From contig JAFLUP010000008.1 of assembly GCA_022508745.1 (NCBI GenBank), positions 1 through 48,599 of the forward strand: 48,599 nt of DNA, written 5' to 3'. The translations under genes were made by a program, and so were the position numbers. The stretch's first letter is position 1. The number at the start of each line of letters is the position of its first letter. The stretch is from Oscillospiraceae bacterium (lineage in GTDB: Bacteria > Bacillota > Clostridia > Oscillospirales > CAG-382). Shown piece by piece: positions 33,224 through 41,020 of this stretch. A model generated the notes under the pieces. It had not been told where the DNA came from. It did no database searches and was given only the letters and a program-made list of their open reading frames with translations.

Positions 33224-35653
33224 ATGCCGTATCAATCCAACGTGCCGCCGATTTCTGATATCAGCATCGTCTCCGTGCAGGGAAGTTACCGGCGGATCTG
33301 GCACAACGTTTGTTTTCTTTTTTTACTCAATGGCGAAGTTCGCGTGGAGGTGGACGAGCACGCTACCTATTTAACCAGAAACGACATTATGATGGTGGAA
33401 GCCGACACCCCATATGCCGTAACGGGGCAGGGCAGCAATCTAATGATGGTCATTCGTATGGACTACGATTTTTTTGCACAGGGTAAGGCCGGTCTGGGAC
33501 GCGGTATTCTTGTGTGCAACTCGGTCGAGGACAACGAGCGGGACTATACCATGCTTCGCAATATGCTGTCTTATCTGGCACTGAACTATTTTGAATCAGA
33601 AGATACCACAGGTCTGAGGCAACTTGAGCTGTGCTATTCCCTTCTGTACTACCTGAATACAACCCATTTTGTGGAAAGAGAACCGGATCTGTCCGGCGAA
33701 CAAGGTGACGTCAGGCGGGGCAGACAAATCATTTCTTATATTGAAAGCAACTATATGCATGAGCTTCAGCTTGAGGATTTGGCACAGATGGCCTATCTCT
33801 CTCCCTCCTATTTTTCCCGCATGTTCAAGAAGATCACCGGAATGAATTTCAAATCATATCTACAAGAAGTTCGTCTGCGTCACGCGGTAGAGGATATGCA
33901 AAAACCCGGGCTTTCCATTACCGCTATTGCTTATAATAACGGATTTCCCAACGTCACCTCTCTGAACACCGCCATCCACAGAAAATACAATATGACCCCT
34001 ATCGAGTTTCGCAAAACGCTTGCGAAAAAGAAACCGGAAAAAGCAGAGCCGGCGCCCTATCAGGTGGTTGAGTACAGCGAGGTGCGCACAAACCTGAAAA
34101 TCCTTGCCGGGCCCGATTCTCCAAAAGCCATGGGCGTTTATAATTATCCGGAAAGGCTCCACTATTCTATCGAGGACGTAAGTCGGGCAAGGTCCATTCG
34201 CCCCATTTGGCGTACCATGATCAACGTAGGTACGGTACAGGGAATGGATAGTATCGGTATGTCAGAGCAGCTCCATCTGATGCAGGACGAAATCGGATTT
34301 AAATATGCAAGGCTTGAACGCGTCTTGACCGACGAGTCTATTCCGTTGATGGAGGACGGAAAATACAATTTCACCTATTTTGACCGCGCCGTCAATCTGC
34401 TCATATCCCTCAAGTTGACGCCCTTTCTCGATTTATCCTTTAAAAGTGACTATCTCCTGCTATCACAATCCAAGGTCGTCTTTCGCGGCGCTAAACCCAA
34501 AACGCAACCGACAAGTCAGGCGTTTATCTCCAAAGTGTCCGCGCTGCTGCGGCACTGCATCAACACATTTGGCGCCAACATCGTGGAAAAATGGTGTGTG
34601 GAGGTGGGAGCGATGCATGACGAGCACCTCAATTTTATAGAGACGCCGGAGGAATATGTGTCCCGCTTTGCAGCAGTATACCGCATGATTAAGAACTGGT
34701 TGCCCAATATGCTGGTCGGCGGTCCTGATCACAACATTGCGACAGATACAACTCTTTATCAGCAAACCCTAAAGCTACAGCAAAAAAAGGGCGTGATGTT
34801 TGATTTCTTTACCATGTGCGCCGTGCCCCACACCCGTGCATTTTTGCCGGACGGAGAGGCCCATCTGATTGTCTCCCCCAATCCCGACTATATCCCCTAC
34901 TGCGTGAAAGGCGTGCGCGATGTGCTGCGCTCTCTGGATCTGCAAGATATTCCCATTTGGCTCACTGCCTTCGGACCGAACGTCCATACTCGCAACCATG
35001 TCAGCGACAGCTGCTATCAAGCCTCCTTTATCGTTAAGAATACCATAGATCTGATAGACCTTGTGGACGTGATCGGATACTGGCAGCTATCGGATATTGA
35101 CACCGAGTACACCGATACCCCCCGCATCCTCTTTGGCGGTACCGGACTTCTTTCCCGAGACGGCTTGAAAAAACCGGGCTTTATCGCATTGAACCGGATG
35201 CGCAGTCTCGATAGCATGATGGTGGAAAAAACCGGCAATCTTTTATTGACTACCAATGCCATCAACACCTATAATATCGTACTCTACAACTACACCCATT
35301 TCAACCACGTCTATTGCCTGTCCTGCGGAGAAGGCATCACCTACGATACAGTCTATTCGGCATTTGACAACGCCGCCTCACAAGATATCGCCATAAGCCT
35401 CAAAGGACTGCGCGTCGGTCGTTACAAGGTGATCACATCCACTCTCAACCGGGAATCCGGAAGTCTGTTTGACGAGTGGCTGCGTTACGGCATCATCGAC
35501 GAGCTACAACCGCACGACATACATTATCTGCAAGAAATCGTGCATCCGCACCGCGCCGTCTATTACCAGGATTGTGAGGAGGGCACGATGGAGTTGACAA
35601 CACAAATGCTTCCTCATGAGGTAAAGGTTATAACGATCATTCGTGAACTGTAA
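33224..35653 (+). CDS. AraC family regulator fused to a GH39-like domain
   Basis: The 809-residue protein has an N-terminal cupin (about 1-100) and an AraC helix-turn-helix (about 165-265: LEDLAQMAYLSPSYFSRMFKKITGMNFKSYL, then ITAIAYNNGFPN). A GH39 beta-xylosidase-like domain fills 290-809 (DIPIWLTAFGP, DVIGYWQLSDIDTEY, FGGTGLLSRDGLKKPGF). In active GH39 enzymes the acid/base Glu is in a WNEPN motif and the nucleophile in LTEW. Here these places read VEVGAMHDE and LTAFGP, so both glutamates appear lost and the domain is probably a sugar sensor. It lies between and divergent to the two minus-strand catabolic operons and likely regulates both. Confidence 0.9.
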   Translation: MPYQSNVPPISDISIVSVQGSYRRIWHNVCFLFLLNGEVRVEVDEHATYLTRNDIMMVEADTPYAVTGQGSNLMMVIRMDYDFFAQGKAGLGRGILVCNSVEDNERDYTMLRNMLSYLALNYFESEDTTGLRQLELCYSLLYYLNTTHFVEREPDLSGEQGDVRRGRQIISYIESNYMHELQLEDLAQMAYLSPSYFSRMFKKITGMNFKSYLQEVRLRHAVEDMQKPGLSITAIAYNNGFPNVTSLNTAIHRKYNMTPIEFRKTLAKKKPEKAEPAPYQVVEYSEVRTNLKILAGPDSPKAMGVYNYPERLHYSIEDVSRARSIRPIWRTMINVGTVQGMDSIGMSEQLHLMQDEIGFKYARLERVLTDESIPLMEDGKYNFTYFDRAVNLLISLKLTPFLDLSFKSDYLLLSQSKVVFRGAKPKTQPTSQAFISKVSALLRHCINTFGANIVEKWCVEVGAMHDEHLNFIETPEEYVSRFAAVYRMIKNWLPNMLVGGPDHNIATDTTLYQQTLKLQQKKGVMFDFFTMCAVPHTRAFLPDGEAHLIVSPNPDYIPYCVKGVRDVLRSLDLQDIPIWLTAFGPNVHTRNHVSDSCYQASFIVKNTIDLIDLVDVIGYWQLSDIDTEYTDTPRILFGGTGLLSRDGLKKPGFIALNRMRSLDSMMVEKTGNLLLTTNAINTYNIVLYNYTHFNHVYCLSCGEGITYDTVYSAFDNAASQDIAISLKGLRVGRYKVITSTLNRESGSLFDEWLRYGIIDELQPHDIHYLQEIVHPHRAVYYQDCEEGTMELTTQMLPHEVKVITIIREL

Positions 35654-35689
35654 AAGAAGGGCCATCGATCCCCCGATGGCCCTTCTTTT
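35652..35689. terminator. Bidirectional terminator between regulator and operon
   Basis: Perfect 16-base arms (35652-35667 and 35674-35689, core GAAGGGCCATCG) with a 6-base loop, and A and T runs on either side. It ends both the plus-strand regulator gene and the minus-strand operon whose last stop codon overlaps it. Confidence 0.92.
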
Positions 35690-36128
35690 ATACAATCAGC
35701 AAGCGACGTTTATTTACATGATGGCCAAATTCCGGCATATAGATGAATAATTCCACATCCGGATCAAGATGGTCTTGCATAATCGGCGGCATATACGATG
35801 AGGTGAAACAAAATCCGTATTCAATATCGTGATAGCCTTGTGCCAGTCCGCCCGGTTTTTTCACCTTCAGAACCGCAGGCTCGGTGACCGCCCAATGCGT
35901 ATGCCAGTCCTGTTTCATCTCTTCATAGGTGTATTCCCCGCCGCCAAGGCACCAAACGATATCCTCTTTTTCAAAACGTTCGCCGTCTACAACCAGTGTC
36001 CCGGGGCGAAGCTGACTGAGGAAAACACCCCGGTAGTAGGGCAGTCGAATTTTAAGCTGAAAACCGGTGACCTCCCCATGCTCTTGCGTATTTCGAAATC
36101 CGACAGACTGGATAACTTCTTTTTCCAT
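35688..36128 (-). CDS. C-glycoside deglycosidase beta-subunit-like protein (DUF6379), copy 1
   Basis: The 146-residue protein starts at the ATG at 36128, with GGAG 8 bases upstream. It is all-beta with the family phrases GFQLKIRLPYYRGVFLSQL, VVDGERFEKEDIVWCLGG, YTYEEM and WAVTEPAVLKVKKPGGLAQGYHDIEYGF. DUF6379 proteins are the small subunit of the enzymes that split 3-oxo-C-glycosides, completing the active site of a TIM-barrel partner. That partner is encoded 13 bp upstream in the same operon. It resembles the copy at 47536 in fold and motifs but is clearly diverged. This is the last gene of the operon. Confidence 0.82.
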   Translation of the reverse strand: MEKEVIQSVGFRNTQEHGEVTGFQLKIRLPYYRGVFLSQLRPGTLVVDGERFEKEDIVWCLGGGEYTYEEMKQDWHTHWAVTEPAVLKVKKPGGLAQGYHDIEYGFCFTSSYMPPIMQDHLDPDVELFIYMPEFGHHVNKRRLLIV

Positions 36129-36141
36129 ATTGCGATCTCCT

Positions 36142-37014
36142 TCAATCACCAAGCAGATTTTTCAGCATGATGTGCTGTTTTCTGAGTGTTTGTCCAACCT
36201 CGTAACCCGCGTCGTATTTATCTGCGCCCTCATATTCGCTGAGCAGATATCCATCCCACGCGTGCTCCTTAAGAATACGGATCACCTCCGCGTACGGGAT
36301 TGTCGTCTCCTCGAAATTCTCATTCATATGGATGAACTTCGCATGACAGCAGTAAACGTACGGAAGCAAAGGAACGATATCCTCCGGCACATTGGGGTTG
36401 AAATTGGGATCGACCCACTCGCCTTCGTCGAAGCCTGTGCGGAATACGCTGAAATCAATATTGAGACCAAAATTTTCAGTACCTGTTTCTTTTATAAAAT
36501 CCACAAAATCCCGCACCATCTTTCCGTTCAGGTTGGTAGGTGTATGAATCTCTGGGCATAGTTTCATCCCGAGCTTTTCGGCCAACGGAAGAGCGCCCCG
36601 AATGATTTCCCTCCAGTTGTTGACCGGCTCCAACGTATCCGAGATAACGGGCATCTTGGTTCTCATAACCGTAAAGCCAAGTCGGTGCGCGAGCCGGATA
36701 TCCCGGCTCAAAAATGCAATCGATTCCTCAGTACTCAAATCTCTGTCCCCCAACACATGGGAATCGATCCAGTTGCCGTATTCCACCGGCACCACCTCAT
36801 ACTTATCGCACAGGCGAAACCATTTTTCCACCCATTCGTTCGTCGGGTAGGGATAATTCTCAATGTGTGTGTTGGCTAAAATCTCAATGCCGTGTGCGCC
36901 CATGTCGCGAACGTCCTCAAAGCAGTCTTCCAGCGTCTTGGTAAATCCAAATTCCGCCGAATAGCTGTAAAGCGAGACACCGCGTTTTGGCCCTTTTCTG
37001 CCATATTGATACAT
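36142..37014 (-). CDS. C-glycoside deglycosidase alpha-subunit-like TIM-barrel protein, copy 1
   Basis: The 290-residue protein belongs to the sugar-phosphate isomerase/epimerase (xylose-isomerase-like) superfamily. The likely metal ligands and catalytic residues are all present: Glu155 and His157 (CPEIH), Asp187 (NIDFS), His224 with Lys226 (CCHAKF) and Glu260 (SEYEG). The start [11 protein letters not shown] is shared with copy 2. AAAGGAGG precedes the ATG by 6 bases. With the DUF6379 gene next to it, it fits the Mn-dependent deglycosidase that eliminates the aglycone from a 3-oxo-glycoside. Without the partner it would be called only a sugar isomerase. Confidence 0.82.
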   Translation of the reverse strand: MYQYGRKGPKRGVSLYSYSAEFGFTKTLEDCFEDVRDMGAHGIEILANTHIENYPYPTNEWVEKWFRLCDKYEVVPVEYGNWIDSHVLGDRDLSTEESIAFLSRDIRLAHRLGFTVMRTKMPVISDTLEPVNNWREIIRGALPLAEKLGMKLCPEIHTPTNLNGKMVRDFVDFIKETGTENFGLNIDFSVFRTGFDEGEWVDPNFNPNVPEDIVPLLPYVYCCHAKFIHMNENFEETTIPYAEVIRILKEHAWDGYLLSEYEGADKYDAGYEVGQTLRKQHIMLKNLLGD

Positions 37015-37026
37015 ACATATCCTCCT

Positions 37027-37731
37027 TTATCCGAACAGTGCCGTCCATCCCGCGGATACAAAGAACGCAAGGATAAGACCGGGCAGCAAATTTAAAACCT
37101 TGATATCTGTTTTGATTTTTCCGAGCCGCAATCCGGCGACCAGCGTGATCATACCGCCCACTGCGGAAAAATCCGCGATCATCTCGGGAGAAATAAACGT
37201 GGAAACAGGGCCGGCCACAAAAAACAGCGTCAGATAAACGGCAAGCTGCGGAATACACAGGCACAAGACAATTTTCCCTAAAAGTGCTGAAAAAATGCAT
37301 GCCGTAACACCGTCTAATACCGCTTTGGTGATCAGAATACTCCCCTCTCCCGTAAGCCCTTCGTTGAGCGCGCCATACCAGCCGGTGCCGCCGCAGCAGA
37401 AAAGTACCAGTGCGGCGCTGACCTGCATCAAAAATGTCTCGTCTGCGCCCGCGCCGTGCATCAGCTTGCCGGTAATGCCCATCGCGCCTTTGTTGACCCA
37501 TTTTTCCAGTTGGATCAGCTCGCCGATGATTGCACCTACAATCAGCGCCAGCACCGCTGCCGAAAGGGTATGCACACGGAGAATCAGTACGATCCCCATA
37601 ACGATCGCGGCAACGCTGATCACATTGTTGAGCATGGACTTCCAACGCTCGGACAGTTTTCCGCCGAGTAAACAGCCTACGATCGCTCCCGCCGCAGTGG
37701 CAGACACGTCCGTTATAATTCCAACAGGCAT
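37027..37731 (-). CDS. DUF554 family membrane protein
   Basis: The 234-residue protein is very hydrophobic, with six or seven helices. It starts GIITDVSATAAGAIVGCLLG and has the family phrases LNNVISVAAIVMGIVLIL, LIVGAIIGELIQLEKW, FLMQVSAALVLFCCGGTGWYGALNEGLTG and a GGM-rich late helix. DUF554 proteins have no settled function; transport of a small molecule is the usual guess. It starts 3 bp after the MBL-PPTase gene and precedes deglycosidase copy 1 by 12 bp, so it is in the operon. It may export or import a pathway compound. Confidence 0.85.
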   Translation of the reverse strand: MPVGIITDVSATAAGAIVGCLLGGKLSERWKSMLNNVISVAAIVMGIVLILRVHTLSAAVLALIVGAIIGELIQLEKWVNKGAMGITGKLMHGAGADETFLMQVSAALVLFCCGGTGWYGALNEGLTGEGSILITKAVLDGVTACIFSALLGKIVLCLCIPQLAVYLTLFFVAGPVSTFISPEMIADFSAVGGMITLVAGLRLGKIKTDIKVLNLLPGLILAFFVSAGWTALFG

Positions 37732-37734
37732 TCT

Positions 37735-39120
37735 CTATCCCCCTATTTCAATCAACTGCTCAGGGCTTACCGGAATCAGCCGCAGCTCAATGGGTTCTTT
37801 GGAAACGCACGCCAGCATGTGCCCGTCATATGCGACGTTTTCCGTATACCATGCGCCATCCAGCAGCGAGTCCTTTCTCTGCCGCCAGTTTTCAAAACCA
37901 CAGCCCTCTGCTTTCAGCACGCTTTCCAGCCTCGTCCAAAGCGTGTAAAACCGCTCGCCGTTCGGCTGCTCATCCAGCCATTCCAGCTCCTTTGGAAGAA
38001 AATACCGTCGCAGGACGTCCGGCCAATCCTCTTTTATCGGCTCGATATCCGCACCGATCGGGACGTCCGATACCGCTAAAATCGCATAGCAACCGGCATT
38101 TGACAGACTGAAGTGCGGGCCGCCTGCCCGCAGACGGGGCTTGCCATATTCGTTTTGCACCAGTTCATCGTCTGATGTAACGCCCAGTACGCGGCGCAGC
38201 AATAGTCCGGCGGCGATACGGCGCAGTCTTGCAATCCGATCCTTACAGGCTTCCGCCGCGCTTCGTCTCGACTTGGTCAATAGGGGCAGACACCGGTTTT
38301 CAATCGAAGCGAGCTTCTCGGCGTCCGCCAAATAGATGTCCACGCGCTGCACCTCTTTGGTAAAAATGCCGACCAGTTCTCCCGTCTGCGCATCCATCAG
38401 ATCAAGCACATACAGCCGCCCGCGCAAAGACGGTATGCTCGGGAATACATATTTCCGCGGCTTTGCTTTTCCCACTAAATCGATGCACGCGGCAAACTTC
38501 TCAAGAATAGACTTTTCAAATAAAAAATCAAAATGGGACAGCAGAAACACATCAAACGGCTGATCCCGCAGAGTGTCCACTGTGTGTGCATAGTCAGCAA
38601 GCGAGCTTTCGGGAAAAAACAGGCAAATTTGCGGGGAAATCGCATCCCCTGCTAACAGTAACCGATGTTCACGGCACAATAATCCCAAGCAGCCACGCGT
38701 ATGTCCGGGCAATGCCAATACCTCCACCGTCATACCGCCCAGATCCATCACCGTACCGGGAGAAAGCGCCTGCACCCTATTCTCCCGAAAGCTATCTTCC
38801 ATGTAAGAAAGGCTAAGCCCCAGCGTCTCTTGTAAAACAGGGATATGGCTGCGCCCTACGTCAAGCAACGGAAAATCTTCCTTGCTCATATAGACTTTCT
38901 CAAACTGGTAGTTTCCGCCCACATGATCGAAATGGCAATGGCTGTTAATCACCGTCGGTTCAAAGGAGGTCAGCCCTGCAACGAACCCTTTCAGATCGTC
39001 CGTGCCCATCATGGTATCATAGAGAATGGCTTCTTTCTTCCCCACCAACACCGTGCAGAAATTCCCCCTGCCATCTCCGATGTGAAAGACGCCCTCCATG
39101 ATTTGTTTCGCAGTATACAC
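37735..39120 (-). CDS. Fusion: metallo-beta-lactamase-fold hydrolase and Sfp-type phosphopantetheinyl transferase
   Basis: The 461-residue protein starts at a GTG at 39120 (GAGGA 6 bases upstream). Residues 1 to about 225 are a complete MBL hydrolase: HCHFDHVGG (about 61), PGHTRGCLG, LAGDAIS and a final SHFDF. From about 270 a 4'-phosphopantetheinyl transferase follows: NEYGKPRL, HFSLSNAGCYAILAVSD, GADIEPI (about 353) and LWTRLESVLKAEG (about 392-404), the Mg and CoA-binding motifs. It could both load a carrier protein and cut a thioester or ester. The only carrier gene in view is the one at 30967. I know of no standard enzyme with this arrangement. Confidence 0.83.
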   Translation of the reverse strand: MYTAKQIMEGVFHIGDGRGNFCTVLVGKKEAILYDTMMGTDDLKGFVAGLTSFEPTVINSHCHFDHVGGNYQFEKVYMSKEDFPLLDVGRSHIPVLQETLGLSLSYMEDSFRENRVQALSPGTVMDLGGMTVEVLALPGHTRGCLGLLCREHRLLLAGDAISPQICLFFPESSLADYAHTVDTLRDQPFDVFLLSHFDFLFEKSILEKFAACIDLVGKAKPRKYVFPSIPSLRGRLYVLDLMDAQTGELVGIFTKEVQRVDIYLADAEKLASIENRCLPLLTKSRRSAAEACKDRIARLRRIAAGLLLRRVLGVTSDDELVQNEYGKPRLRAGGPHFSLSNAGCYAILAVSDVPIGADIEPIKEDWPDVLRRYFLPKELEWLDEQPNGERFYTLWTRLESVLKAEGCGFENWRQRKDSLLDGAWYTENVAYDGHMLACVSKEPIELRLIPVSPEQLIEIGG

Positions 39121-39122
39121 GA

Positions 39123-40232
39123 TCAGTCCTCAAAGTCCGTCCGATCCCAGCACAGCTTGCCGGTATAGGTTTTGAGCGGTTCAACACCTGTCAGAACGCG
39201 GATTGCACCGGCGGCCATCGCTTCCATCTCAAATTCACCGGGATATGCGGTAACCGGTGCGATAAACGAGCATGCCTCCGTAATTTTATCCACAAGTTCC
39301 TTGCTGCGCACCATCCCGCCGCCCAACAAAATGCCGTCCACCTTGCCGTGCAGGGTCGCCGCCATCGCGCCGATCTCCTTGACGATTTGATAAATCATCG
39401 TATTCCAAGCCAAATACGCCACGTTTTCTCCCTTTGCCGCGCGGTTTGATACCTCAATGGCATCTGAAGTACCCAGCAAGCTTACAAAACCGCCCGTTTT
39501 GGTGCAAAGCGCCTTGGCCGTCTTTTTGTCAACGCCCGAAAAGCAATAATTGATCAACTCGGTCGCGGGCACCGCGCCGCATCGGGTGGGCGCCATAGGT
39601 CCTTCGCCGCCCACGATGTCGTTCCCGTCGATCATGCGCCCCTTTTGGTGCGCGGAGACGGAAATACCGCCGCCAATATGGCATACCACAAAATTGCAGT
39701 CTTCATATTTGCGCCCCATACCCGCCGCGTGCTGAATCGCCGTCTCCTTGAGATTGAGCGCGTGCAGATGGACGTTGCGATATACCCCTTTGATTCCCGT
39801 CATGCGGGCAACCGGCTGCAACTCGTCGGTATCGGGAGGATTGACAACAAAGGCTGGGCAGCCAATCTCGTCTGCAAATTTTTTTGCAAGCTGCGGACCA
39901 AGCTGTGCCGGATGCTGCACACCGTTTGCGCCGCGCACGGCATGGTCGAGCAGCGTCCCGTCAATGCCGTATACGCCCCCCTCTACGGCAAGAAGTCCGC
40001 CGCCCCTGCCCACCACAGCATCGATATCGTCCAAACGAACGCCGCTTTCTGCCAGCAGCGTGCGAATCGTCTGTTCACGGTAGGAAAGCTGGTCGCTGAT
40101 ACCGGCATATTTGGCAAGCTCACTTGCCTCGTGTGATACGTTTTCCGAAAATAGCTTTTGCGTGCCATTGAAAATTGCGATTTTGGTAGACGTAGAACCG
40201 GGATTGACGGTTAAAATTTTATATTCTTTCAT
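39123..40232 (-). CDS. buk: Butyrate kinase-type carboxylate kinase
   Basis: The 369-residue protein belongs to the ASKHA acetate/butyrate kinase family: NPGSTSTKIAIFNG, VVGRGGGLLAVEGGVYGID, HALNLKETAIQHAA, VCHIGGGISVSAHQKGRMID and LLGGGMVRS. The NPGSTSTK start and overall pattern favour butyrate/branched-acid kinase over acetate kinase. It makes ATP from an acyl phosphate. I use the ATG at 40232 (GGGAGG 6 bases upstream). Together with the Pta-type gene at 43163 it could run acyl-CoA to acyl-phosphate to acid plus ATP. The actual acyl group is unknown. Confidence 0.87.
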   Translation of the reverse strand: MKEYKILTVNPGSTSTKIAIFNGTQKLFSENVSHEASELAKYAGISDQLSYREQTIRTLLAESGVRLDDIDAVVGRGGGLLAVEGGVYGIDGTLLDHAVRGANGVQHPAQLGPQLAKKFADEIGCPAFVVNPPDTDELQPVARMTGIKGVYRNVHLHALNLKETAIQHAAGMGRKYEDCNFVVCHIGGGISVSAHQKGRMIDGNDIVGGEGPMAPTRCGAVPATELINYCFSGVDKKTAKALCTKTGGFVSLLGTSDAIEVSNRAAKGENVAYLAWNTMIYQIVKEIGAMAATLHGKVDGILLGGGMVRSKELVDKITEACSFIAPVTAYPGEFEMEAMAAGAIRVLTGVEPLKTYTGKLCWDRTDFED

Positions 40233-40246
40233 AAGCATCCTCCCAA

Positions 40247-41017
40247 CTATTTTCTCTCACCCTTGCCGTAGGTCCCCACACGTGTCAGGCGTTCCGGTCC
40301 GCGAGGCTTGACGCGCCCGGCTTTTACACGGGCATTTTGCGGGCAAACAGCAAGGCACTTTCCGCACTGCTCACACATATCTTGATCTACCATGTGAATA
40401 TATCCGTTCTTGCCGATGATGGCGCCTTCGGGACACACCTCCATGCACTTGCCGCAACCAATGCATCGCTCCGCTAAAACATGCACGGTAAAATACGCTC
40501 GGCAAACAAGCTGGGGGCACATCTTTTTGCGGATATGCTGGTCAAATTCTTCCGCAAAATCTTCAAGCGCCAGTTCAAGCATACGTCCGGCTCCCTTGCC
40601 GAAATCGCAGTCGCAACCGACCGACATGGCATGCGCCACCTCACTTGCATATTGCATTTGCTCGGGAGAGCCATGTCCGCGCGTGATCGCCTCAAACACC
40701 AGATGGAGCTGGCGCAGTCCCTCTCTGCACAGCACACATTTGCTGCAGGACAGCTCTATAAGCTCCAGTGTCAAATCTTTCAGATAAGCAACCATACATA
40801 CCGATCCGCCCAGCGCCTTGGCTTCGTTGCTATACGCAACCGTTCCGTCTTCGCCTGTTTCGTCCGCCTTCCCGACAGGTAAAATACGTCCCAACGGATA
40901 GCCCACATGCACCCACTTTGCGTCTGCAAGACCGGAAAGCTCTGGGGTTTGCCGCACCAGGCTGTCAATTTTCTGCTGGCGGACACGGTTTTTCATCGAC
41001 TCATAACCGAATTCCAT
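40247..41017 (-). CDS. NuoF-like iron-sulfur protein lacking the NADH/FMN domain
   Basis: The 256-residue protein carries only the C-terminal cluster domain of NuoF/HydB-type subunits (ELSCSKCVLCREGLRQL, Cys 91, 94, 97 and a later Cys 135/137). Two 4Fe-4S ferredoxin motifs follow (Cys 185-188-191-195 and 215-218-221-225). The Rossmann-type FMN and NADH-binding part found in full NuoF is missing. It starts 3 bp after the NuoG/GltD-like gene and is likely a subunit of the same cytosolic electron-transfer complex, with the flavin and NAD(P)H sites supplied by that partner. Confidence 0.82.
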   Translation of the reverse strand: MEFGYESMKNRVRQQKIDSLVRQTPELSGLADAKWVHVGYPLGRILPVGKADETGEDGTVAYSNEAKALGGSVCMVAYLKDLTLELIELSCSKCVLCREGLRQLHLVFEAITRGHGSPEQMQYASEVAHAMSVGCDCDFGKGAGRMLELALEDFAEEFDQHIRKKMCPQLVCRAYFTVHVLAERCIGCGKCMEVCPEGAIIGKNGYIHMVDQDMCEQCGKCLAVCPQNARVKAGRVKPRGPERLTRVGTYGKGERK

Positions 41018-41020
41018 TTG

